Below, piece by piece: positions 1 through 7,502 of a stretch of DNA of 37,809 nucleotides. The notes beneath the pieces were generated by a model that made no database searches, was not told the DNA's origin, and saw only the letters and a program-made list of their open reading frames with translations. Each line of letters begins with the position of its first letter. The first letter of the stretch is position 1. This stretch comes from Fructobacillus fructosus KCTC 3544 (GTDB lineage: Bacteria; Bacillota; Bacilli; Lactobacillales; Lactobacillaceae), in contig NZ_JQBH01000003.1 in assembly GCF_001438695.1 (NCBI RefSeq), forward strand, positions 69,541-107,349. Reading direction: 5' to 3'. The translations under genes were made by a program, and so were the position numbers.

Positions 1-1560
1 TTTGAGCATTCTTTTCATCAGTCGTCAGTGTGTTGTCGGCACTAATGGCAGCATCCACCTTCTTGGCTTCGGCATCGACATTGGCCTTTTGGGTCGTCTT
101 CTGATCGTCGATTGACTTGCCAGGTTGGTGATCGGCATCAATTGTGGCGATACCAGCTGAAGCAGCATCATTAATACCATCGGCATCTGAAGCATTATCA
201 ATGTTGTTATCGGCTGACTGGCGGTCGGATTCAACTGCTGCCAACTGCGCGTTCTTCTCATCAGTCGTCAGTGTGTTGTCAGCATTGATAGCAGTGGATA
301 CCTTCTTGGCCTCAGCATCGACGCTGGCCTTTTGGGTCGTCTTCTGATCGTCCGTTGACTTACCAGACTGATGGTCGGCATCAATGGCCGCAATCCCGTT
401 ATCACGGGCAGTGTTCACACCATCAGCATTCGTTGCGTTATCAATGTTTTGATCAGCCTTTTGCCGGTCTGACTCAACTGCTGCCGTTTGAGCATTCTTT
501 TCGTCAGTCGTTAACGTGTTGTCGGCCTTGATAGCAGCTTTAACCGTTGTTGCTTCCGCATCGACTTTGCCCTTTGCATTGGTCTTTTGATCGGAAAGTG
601 CGGTACCAGGCTGGTACATTTCCTTAATGGCGTTCTTACCATCATCACGATACTTATTAACCATATCAGCGTTGGCTGCATCCGCAATTTGTTTCTGGAT
701 GTTCACAACCGCTTGGTCAACGTTTCTGGTTTGCTGGTTCTTTTCAGCAGTTGTTAATGTATTATCAGCGGCAATTTGCTGCTTGATTTGGTCAGCATAG
801 TCTGAGACGGACTGCTTAGCCGTCGTCTTTTGTACGTCTAAATCAGTCCCGTGAACCTGTTCGTTGGTGATTGTCGTCTCAGCAGCGTTTAACGCGTCCA
901 CAACCTGTTGTGCTTTGGTAGCGGAGGCAATCGTTGCTTCAGCTGAACTAACCGCTGATTCGATGGCAGCTTTGCGCTGTGTCTTTTCGCTGGACGTGAG
1001 TGTGACATCCCCATCAATTTCATTTTCAGCATTTGTTTTATCGGTTTCGAGCTGAGACTTTGCTGCGGCTTGACGAGCTGCCAAAGTCATCGCTGCTTGA
1101 TTGGCATTTTCGATAATGCCGTTTTGCGTGCTATCATCGCGAGAACTGTTCACGTGGTCGGCATCCGTAGCATTATCGATGTTATTATCCATCGTTGTCT
1201 GCGCATCCGTTACCTTTTTGATGGCAGCGGTTTGCTCGGCATCAGTCATGTCGTTATTCGCTTTAATGGCGGTAACTTGAGCATTGGCCTTGTTATCGAC
1301 GACTTTCTTAGCGGCGGTTTTTTGGTCTGCTAAGGGTGTTCCCTGAGTATGGGCCGCGTCAATCTTTGGAATATAAGACTGTTCGATGGAATCAATCGTT
1401 GCTGTGTCAACTTCGGCATCCATCTTTGCCTTTGCTTCAGTAAGCATTGGCGGAATTAAGGCCTTTTGGTTCGTTTTTTCTGTACTTGTTAAAGTCGGAT
1501 CAGCATCAATGGCGTTATCAATTTTGGTCTGTTCCGCCTTCAAGAGGTCCATCATCTTGT
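1..1560 (-). repeat. Tandem 243-nt (81-residue) adhesin repeats
   Basis: The motif NTLT-T-(D/A)-EK recurs. Measured on the plus strand, the same repeat position falls at about 21, 264, 507, 750 and 993: an exact 243-nt step four times. Two more divergent units lie near 1244 and 1493, where the spacing shifts to 252 and 249 nt. That makes seven units in view. The two units nearest the left edge are close to identical at DNA level, while those nearest the N-terminus have diverged. This suggests recent amplification toward the C-terminal side. The array continues past the window. Confidence 0.85.
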
Positions 1561-2314
1561 CGGTTTCGGTCTCAGCAGCTGTCACGACAGCTTGAGCTTT
1601 TTTAATGTCATCATTCAAGCCATTTGTATCTTGAACCTGCACCTTAACCGGCAGCACAGCCTGATGATCACCACCATCACTGCCCCCAATGTTTGAGTTG
1701 GCCGTGAACTGTAACCCGAGCTGATTGTATTCACTGGTCATGGGACTAGTCGAAATATAGGTCCAAACATTCACCGCTGGATACTGCTTGTTAAAGACTT
1801 GCTTGAAGCCATCTTTCCTGATCATGTAACCATAAACAGAGTTACGGGCACCGTAGGATTGAACAGCTAATTGAGATTTACCGATGGCAATGGTGATGTA
1901 AGGATTGCCATTGCTATCAACACGTGCGTAGGCTTGGGTAATTCCAAAGTTAAAGTACTGTGGATCCCCCTTCCCGTTTTGCACAAACTTTTCGATGGGC
2001 CCAATGTTAACCCACTTACCAAGCGTTGCTTCTCGTTTATTGGCAAATGAAATGCTTGCCACGTCCGGATACGTTTGCGCACCGTTATTAAATTGTTGCG
2101 GCACTGTCCCAGTATCACTGTCATCCGCAGACGCAGCATCCCCTCCAATGGCTTCCATCACGGAATTCAACGGGAAAAGGTGACCTAGATCAGAATGCGA
2201 GGCAACAGATGCCCCAACACCGGTTAGTGAAAAAGCGGCAACCGTTGCGTAAATCCACCGTTTACCAGCCTTATACATTTTGTAATGTTCTTTTTTAATA
2301 TATTCTTTATTCAT
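1..2314 (-). CDS. Giant repeat surface adhesin, N-terminal part (truncated by window edge)
   Basis: The frame is open from ATG at 2314 to the left edge (771 codons, no stop), so the C-terminus and any wall anchor lie outside. An AGGAGGGAT-like Shine-Dalgarno stands 5-6 nt before the ATG. Residues 12-20 read KMYKAGKRW, an exact KxYKxGKxW signal motif, followed by a hydrophobic stretch at about 21-36; this family of signals is found on large serine-rich or repeat adhesins of lactic acid bacteria. Residues about 40-220 form a non-repetitive domain rich in aromatic residues and glycine that I do not recognise. From about residue 225 onward the protein is made of alanine/aspartate/lysine-rich helical units of about 81 residues, each with a core like ADNTLTTDEKNAQ; they resemble DUF1542-type adhesin repeats. 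Likely role: a cell-surface stalk protein for adhesion or aggregation. Ligand unknown. Confidence 0.85.
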   Translation of the reverse strand, partial: MNKEYIKKEHYKMYKAGKRWIYATVAAFSLTGVGASVASHSDLGHLFPLNSVMEAIGGDAASADDSDTGTVPQQFNNGAQTYPDVASISFANKREATLGKWVNIGPIEKFVQNGKGDPQYFNFGITQAYARVDSNGNPYITIAIGKSQLAVQSYGARNSVYGYMIRKDGFKQVFNKQYPAVNVWTYISTSPMTSEYNQLGLQFTANSNIGGSDGGDHQAVLPVKVQVQDTNGLNDDIKKAQAVVTAAETETDKMMDLLKAEQTKIDNAIDADPTLTSTEKTNQKALIPPMLTEAKAKMDAEVDTATIDSIEQSYIPKIDAAHTQGTPLADQKTAAKKVVDNKANAQVTAIKANNDMTDAEQTAAIKKVTDAQTTMDNNIDNATDADHVNSSRDDSTQNGIIENANQAAMTLAARQAAAKSQLETDKTNAENEIDGDVTLTSSEKTQRKAAIESAVSSAEATIASATKAQQVVDALNAAETTITNEQVHGTDLDVQKTTAKQSVSDYADQIKQQIAADNTLTTAEKNQQTRNVDQAVVNIQKQIADAANADMVNKYRDDGKNAIKEMYQPGTALSDQKTNAKGKVDAEATTVKAAIKADNTLTTDEKNAQTAAVESDRQKADQNIDNATNADGVNTARDNGIAAIDADHQSGKSTDDQKTTQKASVDAEAKKVSTAINADNTLTTDEKNAQLAAVESDRQSADNNIDNASDADGINDAASAGIATIDADHQPGKSIDDQKTTQKANVDAEAKKVDAAISADNTLTTDEKNAQ

Positions 2315-2365
2315 AAAAAGATCCCTCCGGAAACTTCTTCATAAACGAGTTATTTCTCAAGTTCT

Positions 2366-2371
2366 ATTATA
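2366..2371 (-). promoter_or_regulatory. Probable adhesin promoter (-10 TATAAT)
   Basis: A perfect TATAAT on the minus strand lies about 52 nt upstream of the adhesin ATG and predicts a 5' leader of about 45 nt. No good -35 is present at 16-18 nt: the region is the T-run (TTTTTG) of the hairpin at 2395-2409. That suggests either an activated promoter or a weak match. Confidence 0.45.
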
Positions 2372-2383
2372 CACCTTTTTAGA

Positions 2384-2409
2384 GAAAACAAAAAGACGGC
2401 CACCCCGTC
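2384..2409 (-). terminator. Small intrinsic-terminator-like hairpin ahead of the adhesin promoter
   Basis: On the minus strand GACGG-GGTGG-CCGTC (5-bp stem) is followed by TTTTTGTTTTC. It sits directly upstream of the adhesin -10. No recognised gene ends here, so it would stop read-through or a short transcript coming from 2410-2746. Confidence 0.45.
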
Positions 2410-2509
2410 AAACACCTGTTATAAAGGCAAATCAACCGACTTTCTTAAGAAAAATATAAAGAAGAATTTCAGCTTATTTAGAAAAAAAGTGCAGAAGATT
2501 GTTTAAAAA

Positions 2510-2524
2510 ATAGCGATACTTTTT
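2510..2524. repeat. Direct repeat copy A, ATAGCGATACTTTTT
   Basis: A 15-nt sequence identical to 2669-2683 in the same orientation, 159 bp apart, in the gene-free region upstream of the adhesin. Function unknown; it could be a protein-binding site or a duplication remnant. Confidence 0.6.
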
Positions 2525-2668
2525 AACCTTAAATAGACACATTCTAAACAACGTATTTATAAGAAAAACAAGACCCTTCAACCCTACTGCTAGAGCATTT
2601 TCTACGCTTTACTTCCAGTGAGCGGCTGGGTTTCAAAGCGTGACAATTTGTGACCGAAAATACATTTG

Positions 2669-2683
2669 ATAGCGATACTTTTT
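2669..2683. repeat. Direct repeat copy B, ATAGCGATACTTTTT
   Basis: Second identical copy of the 15-nt element at 2510-2524. The flanking bases differ, so the identity is confined to about 15 nt. Confidence 0.6.
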
Positions 2684-2746
2684 TACTCTTTTTGTTCTTG
2701 AAGACGAAAAGATAAAAGTTAAATTTTTAATAAATTTATCGAAAGC

Positions 2747-2773
2747 AATAAAAAAACCGAGCTTACGCTCAGT
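2747..2773 (-). terminator. Intrinsic terminator of the ABC/LytTR cassette
   Basis: Minus-strand ACTGAGC-GTAA-GCTCGGT (7-bp stem with one U-G pair, GNRA-type GUAA loop) followed by TTTTTT. The hairpin includes the TGA stop of the DUF3021 gene, so the terminator is folded into the end of the coding sequence. Confidence 0.85.
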
Positions 2774-3185
2774 CTTTTTCGTTCTGATGTGCAGCATCAC
2801 GCTGATTAATAATCGAATTAATGGCCGCTACCTGTCGTCTTTGGTTAAATAAAATAATTAACCAGATAACGACGTAAGTGGTGACAAAGTAGACCCATAC
2901 AACTGGGTTATCCACACTTAAATAAAAACAACGAACCAAATGCCCCGTTGCCCAGACAATGGCACCGCTTCCGAGAAAATGCAAAATAAAAACTGTTAAA
3001 AAATTCGGCCCCTCCCACTCAAAAATCATGCTCCAAAGGCCAATAACGGCGGACATGGCCAAAACAGCGATAATGTTTTCACGGGGCATATAGGCTTCGC
3101 TGCTTGAAGTTAAGGCTAAAATAATCACATAAGACGATGACCCAAAGGCAATCCCCTTCAAAACATGTTGGATGATATTACGCAT
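2769..3185 (-). CDS. DUF3021-family four-TM membrane protein
   Basis: 138 residues with four hydrophobic segments (about 12-29, 37-55, 62-82 and 94-114) and a short charged C-terminal tail. Size, topology and position directly after a LytTR-domain gene fit the DUF3021 family, which is commonly paired with stand-alone LytTR regulators in Firmicutes. The likely role is to sense a membrane signal and modulate the LytTR partner, but the biochemistry is not established. The start ATG at 3185 has an AGGAGA site 6 nt upstream, only 9 nt after the LytTR stop. Last gene of the four-gene cassette; its stop lies inside the terminator hairpin. Confidence 0.75.
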   Translation of the reverse strand: MRNIIQHVLKGIAFGSSSYVIILALTSSSEAYMPRENIIAVLAMSAVIGLWSMIFEWEGPNFLTVFILHFLGSGAIVWATGHLVRCFYLSVDNPVVWVYFVTTYVVIWLIILFNQRRQVAAINSIINQRDAAHQNEKD

Positions 3186-3194
3186 GATTCTCTC

Positions 3195-3653
3195 CTATAA
3201 ACCGAGTGCTTGCTTCAGCGCCTTCACATAACGTCGGCTAACCATCGTCTGCTGGTTACCAGCTAGTTTCGCCAACATGGAACCAGAAAACGAGTTTTCC
3301 AGCGCTTTTAAATGGTTAATGTTCACAGCGGAGTGCTTAGATACTTGAACAAAATCCGGATTGGCTATCTTCTTTAAAAACGTAGCCAAGGTCTGTGAAG
3401 TCATCACGGCCGTCCCCTGTTGCAAGTAGATAATCAGTTCCTTATCAAGTACATCCAGGTAAACAATGTCTGCCACTTTTACAACCACTAAGCCGTCACT
3501 GGTCTTAATCGTCAAGCGATCAGTAACTGTTTTTGGCCATGATGATAGTTGGTGCAAGAGTTGTTGCACCCGGGCACCATCTTTTTTTGAGCGAATGACG
3601 ACCTCAATCTGCCCGTTATCAAGCGTTAATTTCTTTTCGAAGGATTCAACCAC
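3195..3653 (-). CDS. LytTR-family DNA-binding transcriptional regulator (no receiver domain)
   Basis: 152 residues. About 45-150 form a LytTR DNA-binding domain: the strand region DRLTIKTSDG...VADIVYLDVL, then FVQVSKHSAVNINHLKAL, then the typical end VSRRYVKALKQAL. The first 45 residues are too short for a response-regulator receiver, so it is not controlled by phosphorylation in the usual way. GTG start at 3653, chosen because an AAGGA site lies 7 nt upstream; the nearby ATG at 3658 is out of frame. Sits 10 nt after the permease stop. Probable regulator of this cassette through the direct repeats at 5462-5490, and perhaps of other targets. Confidence 0.85.
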   Translation of the reverse strand: MVESFEKKLTLDNGQIEVVIRSKKDGARVQQLLHQLSSWPKTVTDRLTIKTSDGLVVVKVADIVYLDVLDKELIIYLQQGTAVMTSQTLATFLKKIANPDFVQVSKHSAVNINHLKALENSFSGSMLAKLAGNQQTMVSRRYVKALKQALGL

Positions 3654-3663
3654 GTCATTTTCC

Positions 3664-4524
3664 TTATTGGTTTGTCACCTTAGCAGACTTCCGTGCCTGG
3701 CGGCGGACAAATAGTAAGAAGATTAGGATGAGTACCGCTACCATTTTCCAAGTATCTTCTAGGGACATTAAACTAGTTAATTTTATTCTAACACCCATTT
3801 TTTGTTCAAAGTCGAGTAATTGGCTCGTTCCTTTTCCAAAAGCATCCGCAAGGGACCCATCCATCATAACCTGTCGATAAAGTGAGGCAATGTAGGTTCC
3901 AGGAGTCAACTTCATGACTGTTTGTGCTGAATCGGGTAACGTTCCCAAAGGAATGTAAGTCCCTACCAAAAAACCAGAAGCAGTTCCGACCAGTGTAGAA
4001 ATTTTAGACAATGAGTCAACGGATTTAACAAAGCGCAACAGTAACTGATTGACCGAAGTCGCTAAAATTGACGACACGGCCATCACACAAAACGTGGTGG
4101 GCAAGACTTTCCAATCCATTGATAGACCATCGGCCCATGCGAAGTAGGCGACCATTACCCAAAAAAGAACAAACTGCATGATAAAAGCCACAATCGAAGC
4201 TGACAAAACGTAGGCATAAGCCATCCCTTTTTTGTTCACATCAGTCAGGGAAAGGTCCCAATCAACGTGGCTTTCTTTGTCTTTAATCATTTGCGAGAGT
4301 GAAGTGAGACTCGTCGAAATACCGGCAATAGTTAACGTACCAGCAATCAACCATGTATCCAATAACTGGTTTGTATTTGGCACGTTCGACCAGCCCGCTT
4401 TGATATTACTTTTCAAAAAGACAATGTAGAGAACAAAGGAAATCAACGCACCCATGAGCGAAAAGAACACTCCAGATCGGTTCCGAAAATACAACGTTAG
4501 GTTTCGTTTTACAATGGCAGACAT
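3664..4524 (-). CDS. ABC-2 type transporter permease
   Basis: 286 residues, about six TM segments with the usual ABC-2 layout: a cytoplasmic N-terminus, a first TM near 20-37, a cluster of TMs at about 55-260, and a conserved-looking loop before the last TM. The C-terminus is basic. Its ATG overlaps the stop of the ATPase gene (TAATG), so the two are translationally coupled and form one exporter. The substrate cannot be read from sequence. Exporters of this type next to LytTR/DUF3021 pairs often serve peptide or drug export or self-protection; this is inference. Confidence 0.85.
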   Translation of the reverse strand: MSAIVKRNLTLYFRNRSGVFFSLMGALISFVLYIVFLKSNIKAGWSNVPNTNQLLDTWLIAGTLTIAGISTSLTSLSQMIKDKESHVDWDLSLTDVNKKGMAYAYVLSASIVAFIMQFVLFWVMVAYFAWADGLSMDWKVLPTTFCVMAVSSILATSVNQLLLRFVKSVDSLSKISTLVGTASGFLVGTYIPLGTLPDSAQTVMKLTPGTYIASLYRQVMMDGSLADAFGKGTSQLLDFEQKMGVRIKLTSLMSLEDTWKMVAVLILIFLLFVRRQARKSAKVTNQ

Positions 4525-5399
4525 TAGCGCATCTCCTTTCCAGTTAATGCAACAAAAGCATCATCCATGGTTCCAAGTCGGTATTCAAAGTCGCGAATAA
4601 TTGCCGAAACTTTCGACAACAGTTCAATGGTGGCCTGACTACCGAGTCCAAGAATTACCAGGTGTTCGTTTCCTTCTGCTTGGTAGGCATATCCAGCGGA
4701 ATCAAGCGTTCCAATCAAATGTTCTCGCTTTTCAGGAGCTACGCTGATAAGCAGACGACTTTTGGCGTGTTCCTTTTTAATCTGTTCGGCAGAACCTTTG
4801 GCAATCAGTTGCCCGTGATCCACGATATAGACTTTATCTGCGTGATCAGCTTCATCAAGATAATGTGTGGTTAGCACAATGGTTAACCCCTCTTGTGCCT
4901 GCAGCTGATGCAGCAAGTGCCAGATGCCCATGCGTGTTTGAATATCTAAGGCCGTTGTTGGTTCGTCGAGGAAGAGAATGTCTGGTTGATTCAATAGGGC
5001 ACGAGCAATATCAACCCGCCTCTTTTGACCTCCAGACAACGTCCCATAACGTTGGTTCGCAAAGCCACTCAAACCTAAATTAGTGATTAAAAGGGCAATT
5101 CGTGCCTTATTAACACCCTTATAGAGATTTGCTCTCGATTCAAGGTTTTCTCTTACAGTTAATTCATTGTCCAAAACACTATTCTGAAAGACAACGCCGA
5201 TTTTAGTTCCCTGTTCATACTGAACGGTTCCACTCGTCGGCTTCGTTAGACCAATCAGCATCTTCATGGTGGTCGACTTTCCAGCACCATTGGGTCCTAA
5301 AAGAGCCGTTAGCGAACCCTTTTGTACTGAAAGAGAAAGCTGATTAACCGCCACCTTATCACCATATTTTTGACTAATGCCCTTTGCTTCAAGTAACAT
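4524..5399 (-). CDS. ABC transporter ATP-binding protein of the LytTR cassette
   Basis: 291 residues from the chosen ATG. Walker A GPNGAGKST at about 35-43, signature LSGGQKRRVDIARA near 130, Walker B ILFLDEPTTALD and a switch histidine in LTTHYLDEAD: a complete active ATPase of the DrrA/CcmA-like class. An upstream in-frame GTG at 5417 would add six residues, but AAAGGAG stands 6 nt before the ATG at 5399, which decides the start. First gene of the operon ATPase-permease-LytTR-DUF3021. The C-terminal 70 residues form the extension usual for this class. Confidence 0.9.
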   Translation of the reverse strand: MLLEAKGISQKYGDKVAVNQLSLSVQKGSLTALLGPNGAGKSTTMKMLIGLTKPTSGTVQYEQGTKIGVVFQNSVLDNELTVRENLESRANLYKGVNKARIALLITNLGLSGFANQRYGTLSGGQKRRVDIARALLNQPDILFLDEPTTALDIQTRMGIWHLLHQLQAQEGLTIVLTTHYLDEADHADKVYIVDHGQLIAKGSAEQIKKEHAKSRLLISVAPEKREHLIGTLDSAGYAYQAEGNEHLVILGLGSQATIELLSKVSAIIRDFEYRLGTMDDAFVALTGKEMR

Positions 5400-5422
5400 A
5401 TATTTCTCCTTTACCACTTTTA

Positions 5423-5428
5423 AGTATA
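5423..5428 (-). promoter_or_regulatory. Candidate promoter of ABC/LytTR cassette (-10 TATACT)
   Basis: TATACT (5/6 match) on the minus strand, 23 nt before the ATPase ATG. The position 17 nt upstream (5446-5451) reads TGCCAG, a very poor -35, as expected for a promoter needing an activator. The direct repeats at 5462-5490 lie just upstream, at about -46 to -74. Confidence 0.5.
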
Positions 5429-5461
5429 CGGATAGGAGAAAGTTGCTGGCAGAAAAGTCGC

Positions 5462-5490
5462 TAACCGGTTCTTTTCGATAGTTAAGCGGT
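5462..5490 (-). promoter_or_regulatory. Tandem LytTR-type binding repeats (21-bp period)
   Basis: On the minus strand ACCGCTTA (5490-5483) and ACCGGTTA (5469-5462) match at 7 of 8 positions in the same orientation, with starts exactly 21 bp apart, i.e. two helical turns. LytTR-family regulators (AgrA, ComE, BlpR) bind pairs of about 9-bp direct repeats with this spacing just upstream of weak -35 elements. Placement before a cassette that encodes a LytTR protein suggests autoregulation. The assignment is inference. Confidence 0.55.
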
Positions 5491-5499
5491 CAAAAAGAG

Positions 5500-5533
5500 A
5501 AAAGAAAAACCCCTGACCAAGTGGTCAGAGGTT
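5500..5533 (-). terminator. Intrinsic terminator after rplQ
   Basis: Minus-strand AACCTCTGACC-ACTT-GGTCAGGGGTT (11-bp stem with one U-G pair) followed by TTTCTTTTC. It ends the infA-rplQ transcript and separates it from the ABC/LytTR cassette. Confidence 0.9.
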
Positions 5534-5549
5534 TCAGGCATCCAAGAAA

Positions 5550-5933
5550 TTAGTCAACTAACTCCAAGATAACCATTTGTGCAGCGTCTCCACGACGTTG
5601 AACAGTCTTCATGATACGCGTGTATCCACCATTGCGTTCTGCAAAGCGTGGTGCGATATCTTCAAACAACTTTTGCAAAGCAGTTTGGATGCGGATGTTG
5701 TCGCCGTCTTCCTTGACGTCAGCAACTTCGTTACGAACGTAGGCAGCTGCCTTACGACGTGCAGACAAGTCACCCTTCTTACCAAGCGTGATCATTTGAT
5801 CAGCCGTCTTGCGGATTTCCTTAGCGCGGGCTTCAGTGGTCTGAATCCGGCCGTTAATCAACAAGTCAGTAGTCAAATCACGCATCATTGCCTTACGTTG
5901 TGATGAAGTACGGCCTAACTTACGGTATGACAT
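5550..5933 (-). CDS. rplQ: 50S ribosomal protein L17
   Basis: 127 residues beginning [20 protein letters not shown], the conserved L17 start, and ending in the usual [15 protein letters not shown]; full length for the family. L17 is a component of the large subunit near the exit tunnel. Start ATG at 5933 with AGGAGGATT upstream. Last gene of the infA-rpmJ-rpsM-rpsK-rpoA-rplQ unit, 35 nt after rpoA, followed by a strong terminator. In many related lactobacilli the ECF vitamin-transporter genes follow rplQ; here the ABC/LytTR cassette does. Confidence 0.97.
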   Translation of the reverse strand: MSYRKLGRTSSQRKAMMRDLTTDLLINGRIQTTEARAKEIRKTADQMITLGKKGDLSARRKAAAYVRNEVADVKEDGDNIRIQTALQKLFEDIAPRFAERNGGYTRIMKTVQRRGDAAQMVILELVD

Positions 5934-5968
5934 CGGTTAATCCTCCTTTTTTCTAAACTTTTGATGAA

Positions 5969-6913
5969 TTAATCTTCTTGACGGAAGCCCAAGCCCATCT
6001 CAGTCAACTTTTCTTGAATTTCGTCTAATGACTTACGGCCCAAGTTGCGAACCTTCATCATGTCGGCTTCGGAACGGTCAGTCAACTCTTCAATCGTGTT
6101 GATACCGGCCCTCTTCAAGCAGTTGTAAGAGCGAACTGACAAGTCCAAGTCTTCGATAGGAGCGGCATCAGCGGCTGCGTTAACAGGCGTTTCTGCTTCA
6201 ACCATCACCTTGGTTTCTTGTGCGACTGGGGAAATATCCGTGAACAAGTTCAGGTGTTCTGTTAGAATCTTTGAACCAAGACTCAAAGCGTCAGATGGCT
6301 TAATCGAACCGTTCGTCCAAACTTCCATCGTCAACTTATCAAAGTCATCACGAGCACCAACACGCTTTTGTTCCACGTGGTAGTTTACTCGCTCAATTGG
6401 CGTGTAAATTGAATCAACCGTTAAAACACCGATTGGCATTTCATCACGTAATTGCTTGTTTTCTTCAGCTGAAGCATAACCACGTCCCTTAACAACCGTT
6501 ACGGTCATGTGTAATGACTTTCCGGCTGCCAAAGTAGCGATATGCAAATCAGGGTTTAACACTTCGACGTCTGCTGAACCAACCAAGTCGGCAGCAGTGA
6601 CATCTCTTGGTCCCGTTACATCGAGTTCCAAGCTGTGTTCTTCAGCTGAATCCGTAGCAAAAACAACTTTCTTCAAGTTCAAGATTAGCTGTGTGACGTC
6701 TTCTACAACACCGTCAACGGTGGAGAATTCGTGCACAACACCGTCAATTTGAACAGTGTTGATTGCTACGCCAGGAAGCGATGACAGCAAGACGCGACGA
6801 AGGGAGTTACCCAAAGTCGTTCCATAGCCACGCTCAAGAGGTTCTACGATAAACTTACCGTAGTTGGCATCCTCTTCGATGTTATGAATATCTGGCTTTT
6901 CAAATTCAATCAT
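5969..6913 (-). CDS. rpoA: RNA polymerase alpha subunit
   Basis: 314 residues. The N-terminal assembly domain (about 1-225) holds [20 protein letters not shown], which nucleates polymerase assembly. An alanine/proline-containing linker follows, then the C-terminal domain at about 255-314 with [17 protein letters not shown] and [15 protein letters not shown], which contacts UP elements and activators. Full length for Firmicutes. The G-rich Shine-Dalgarno-like run (AGGGGGG) lies about 14 nt before the ATG, further than usual. Co-transcribed with rpsK upstream and rplQ downstream. Confidence 0.97.
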   Translation of the reverse strand: MIEFEKPDIHNIEEDANYGKFIVEPLERGYGTTLGNSLRRVLLSSLPGVAINTVQIDGVVHEFSTVDGVVEDVTQLILNLKKVVFATDSAEEHSLELDVTGPRDVTAADLVGSADVEVLNPDLHIATLAAGKSLHMTVTVVKGRGYASAEENKQLRDEMPIGVLTVDSIYTPIERVNYHVEQKRVGARDDFDKLTMEVWTNGSIKPSDALSLGSKILTEHLNLFTDISPVAQETKVMVEAETPVNAAADAAPIEDLDLSVRSYNCLKRAGINTIEELTDRSEADMMKVRNLGRKSLDEIQEKLTEMGLGFRQED

Positions 6914-6963
6914 CTGTTAACTCTAACCCCCCTCTTTTCAAAGCAAAGCGCAATGAAAATCAA

Positions 6964-7350
6964 TTAAACACGACGACGCTTTGGTGGGCGTGATCCGTTA
7001 TGGGGAACTGGGGTAACATCCTTGATTGACGTTACTTCAAGACCAGCTGCGGCCAATGCACGAATGGCTGATTCACGACCGGAACCAGGGCCCTTAACCG
7101 TAACAGCAACGGTACGCATGTTAACGTCCAATGCTGACTTAGCGGCTGCTTCCGCTGCCATTTGAGCAGCGAAAGGCGTAGACTTACGGGATCCCTTGAA
7201 TCCAAGGGCACCGGCTGATGACCAGGCAACAGCGTTACCTTGTGCATCGGTAATCATGACGATCGTGTTGTTGAAAGTAGCGTGGATGTGTGCCACACCA
7301 GATTCAATGTTCTTTTTGACGCGACGCTTACGCGTTGTGCGAACTGCCAT
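6964..7350 (-). CDS. rpsK: 30S ribosomal protein S11
   Basis: 128 residues starting [14 protein letters not shown]. The frame is open upstream to 7392, but the ATG at 7350 has GAAGGAGG 8 nt before it and gives the normal S11 length, so this start is chosen. Carries the conserved [20 protein letters not shown] region and the C-terminal [18 protein letters not shown]11 sits in the platform of the small subunit and contacts 16S rRNA near the decoding site. A 152-nt structured spacer separates it from rpsM. Confidence 0.97.
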   Translation of the reverse strand: MAVRTTRKRRVKKNIESGVAHIHATFNNTIVMITDAQGNAVAWSSAGALGFKGSRKSTPFAAQMAAEAAAKSALDVNMRTVAVTVKGPGSGRESAIRALAAAGLEVTSIKDVTPVPHNGSRPPKRRRV

Positions 7351-7502
7351 AATATGCCTCCTTCTTTTTCTTATAATTTCTCGGATGAGCAATACTCATC
7401 AACATTACACAACTATGGTTGTGATAATCATTTCTCACGAAAGTGAGGCTCTTTTAAAAATTGGCTTAAGCCGCTTTTTCATTAAAGAGATGGTAAGAAA
7501 GA
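7351..7502 (-). promoter_or_regulatory. Structured rpsM-rpsK spacer with several hairpins
   Basis: An unusually long spacer inside an otherwise tight operon. On the minus strand I can pair GGCTT/AAGCC (a perfect palindrome near 7470), CTCAC-TTTC-GTGAG, CACAAC-CATA-GTTGTG and ATGAG-TATTG-CTCAT, in series, ending just before the rpsK Shine-Dalgarno. None has a U-run, so these are not terminators. Possible r-protein-binding or RNase-processing site. Confidence 0.45.

Larger units (their letters stand above)
2315..2746. other. AT-rich gene-free region between adhesin and DUF3021 gene
   Basis: No convincing coding frame on either strand. It holds the adhesin Shine-Dalgarno site and -10, a small terminator-like hairpin (2384-2409), and two identical copies of a 15-nt sequence at 2510-2524 and 2669-2683. 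The rest is low-complexity A/T sequence in which I see no further structure. Confidence 0.6.

Noticed and set aside
1-1560. CRISPR-like regular spacing
   Set aside because: The period is 243 nt and the whole unit is coding and repeated; there are no short repeats with unique spacers.
1-1595. Plus-strand open frames opposite the adhesin (for example 144-347, 864-1055, 1070-1333, 1386-1595)
   Set aside because: They are antisense shadows of the repeat coding frame, without ribosome-binding sites, and recur with the 243-nt repeat.
7351-7392. Longer N-terminus for S11
   Set aside because: [10 protein letters not shown] is the standard S11 start and has its own GGAGG; the upstream part belongs to the structured spacer.
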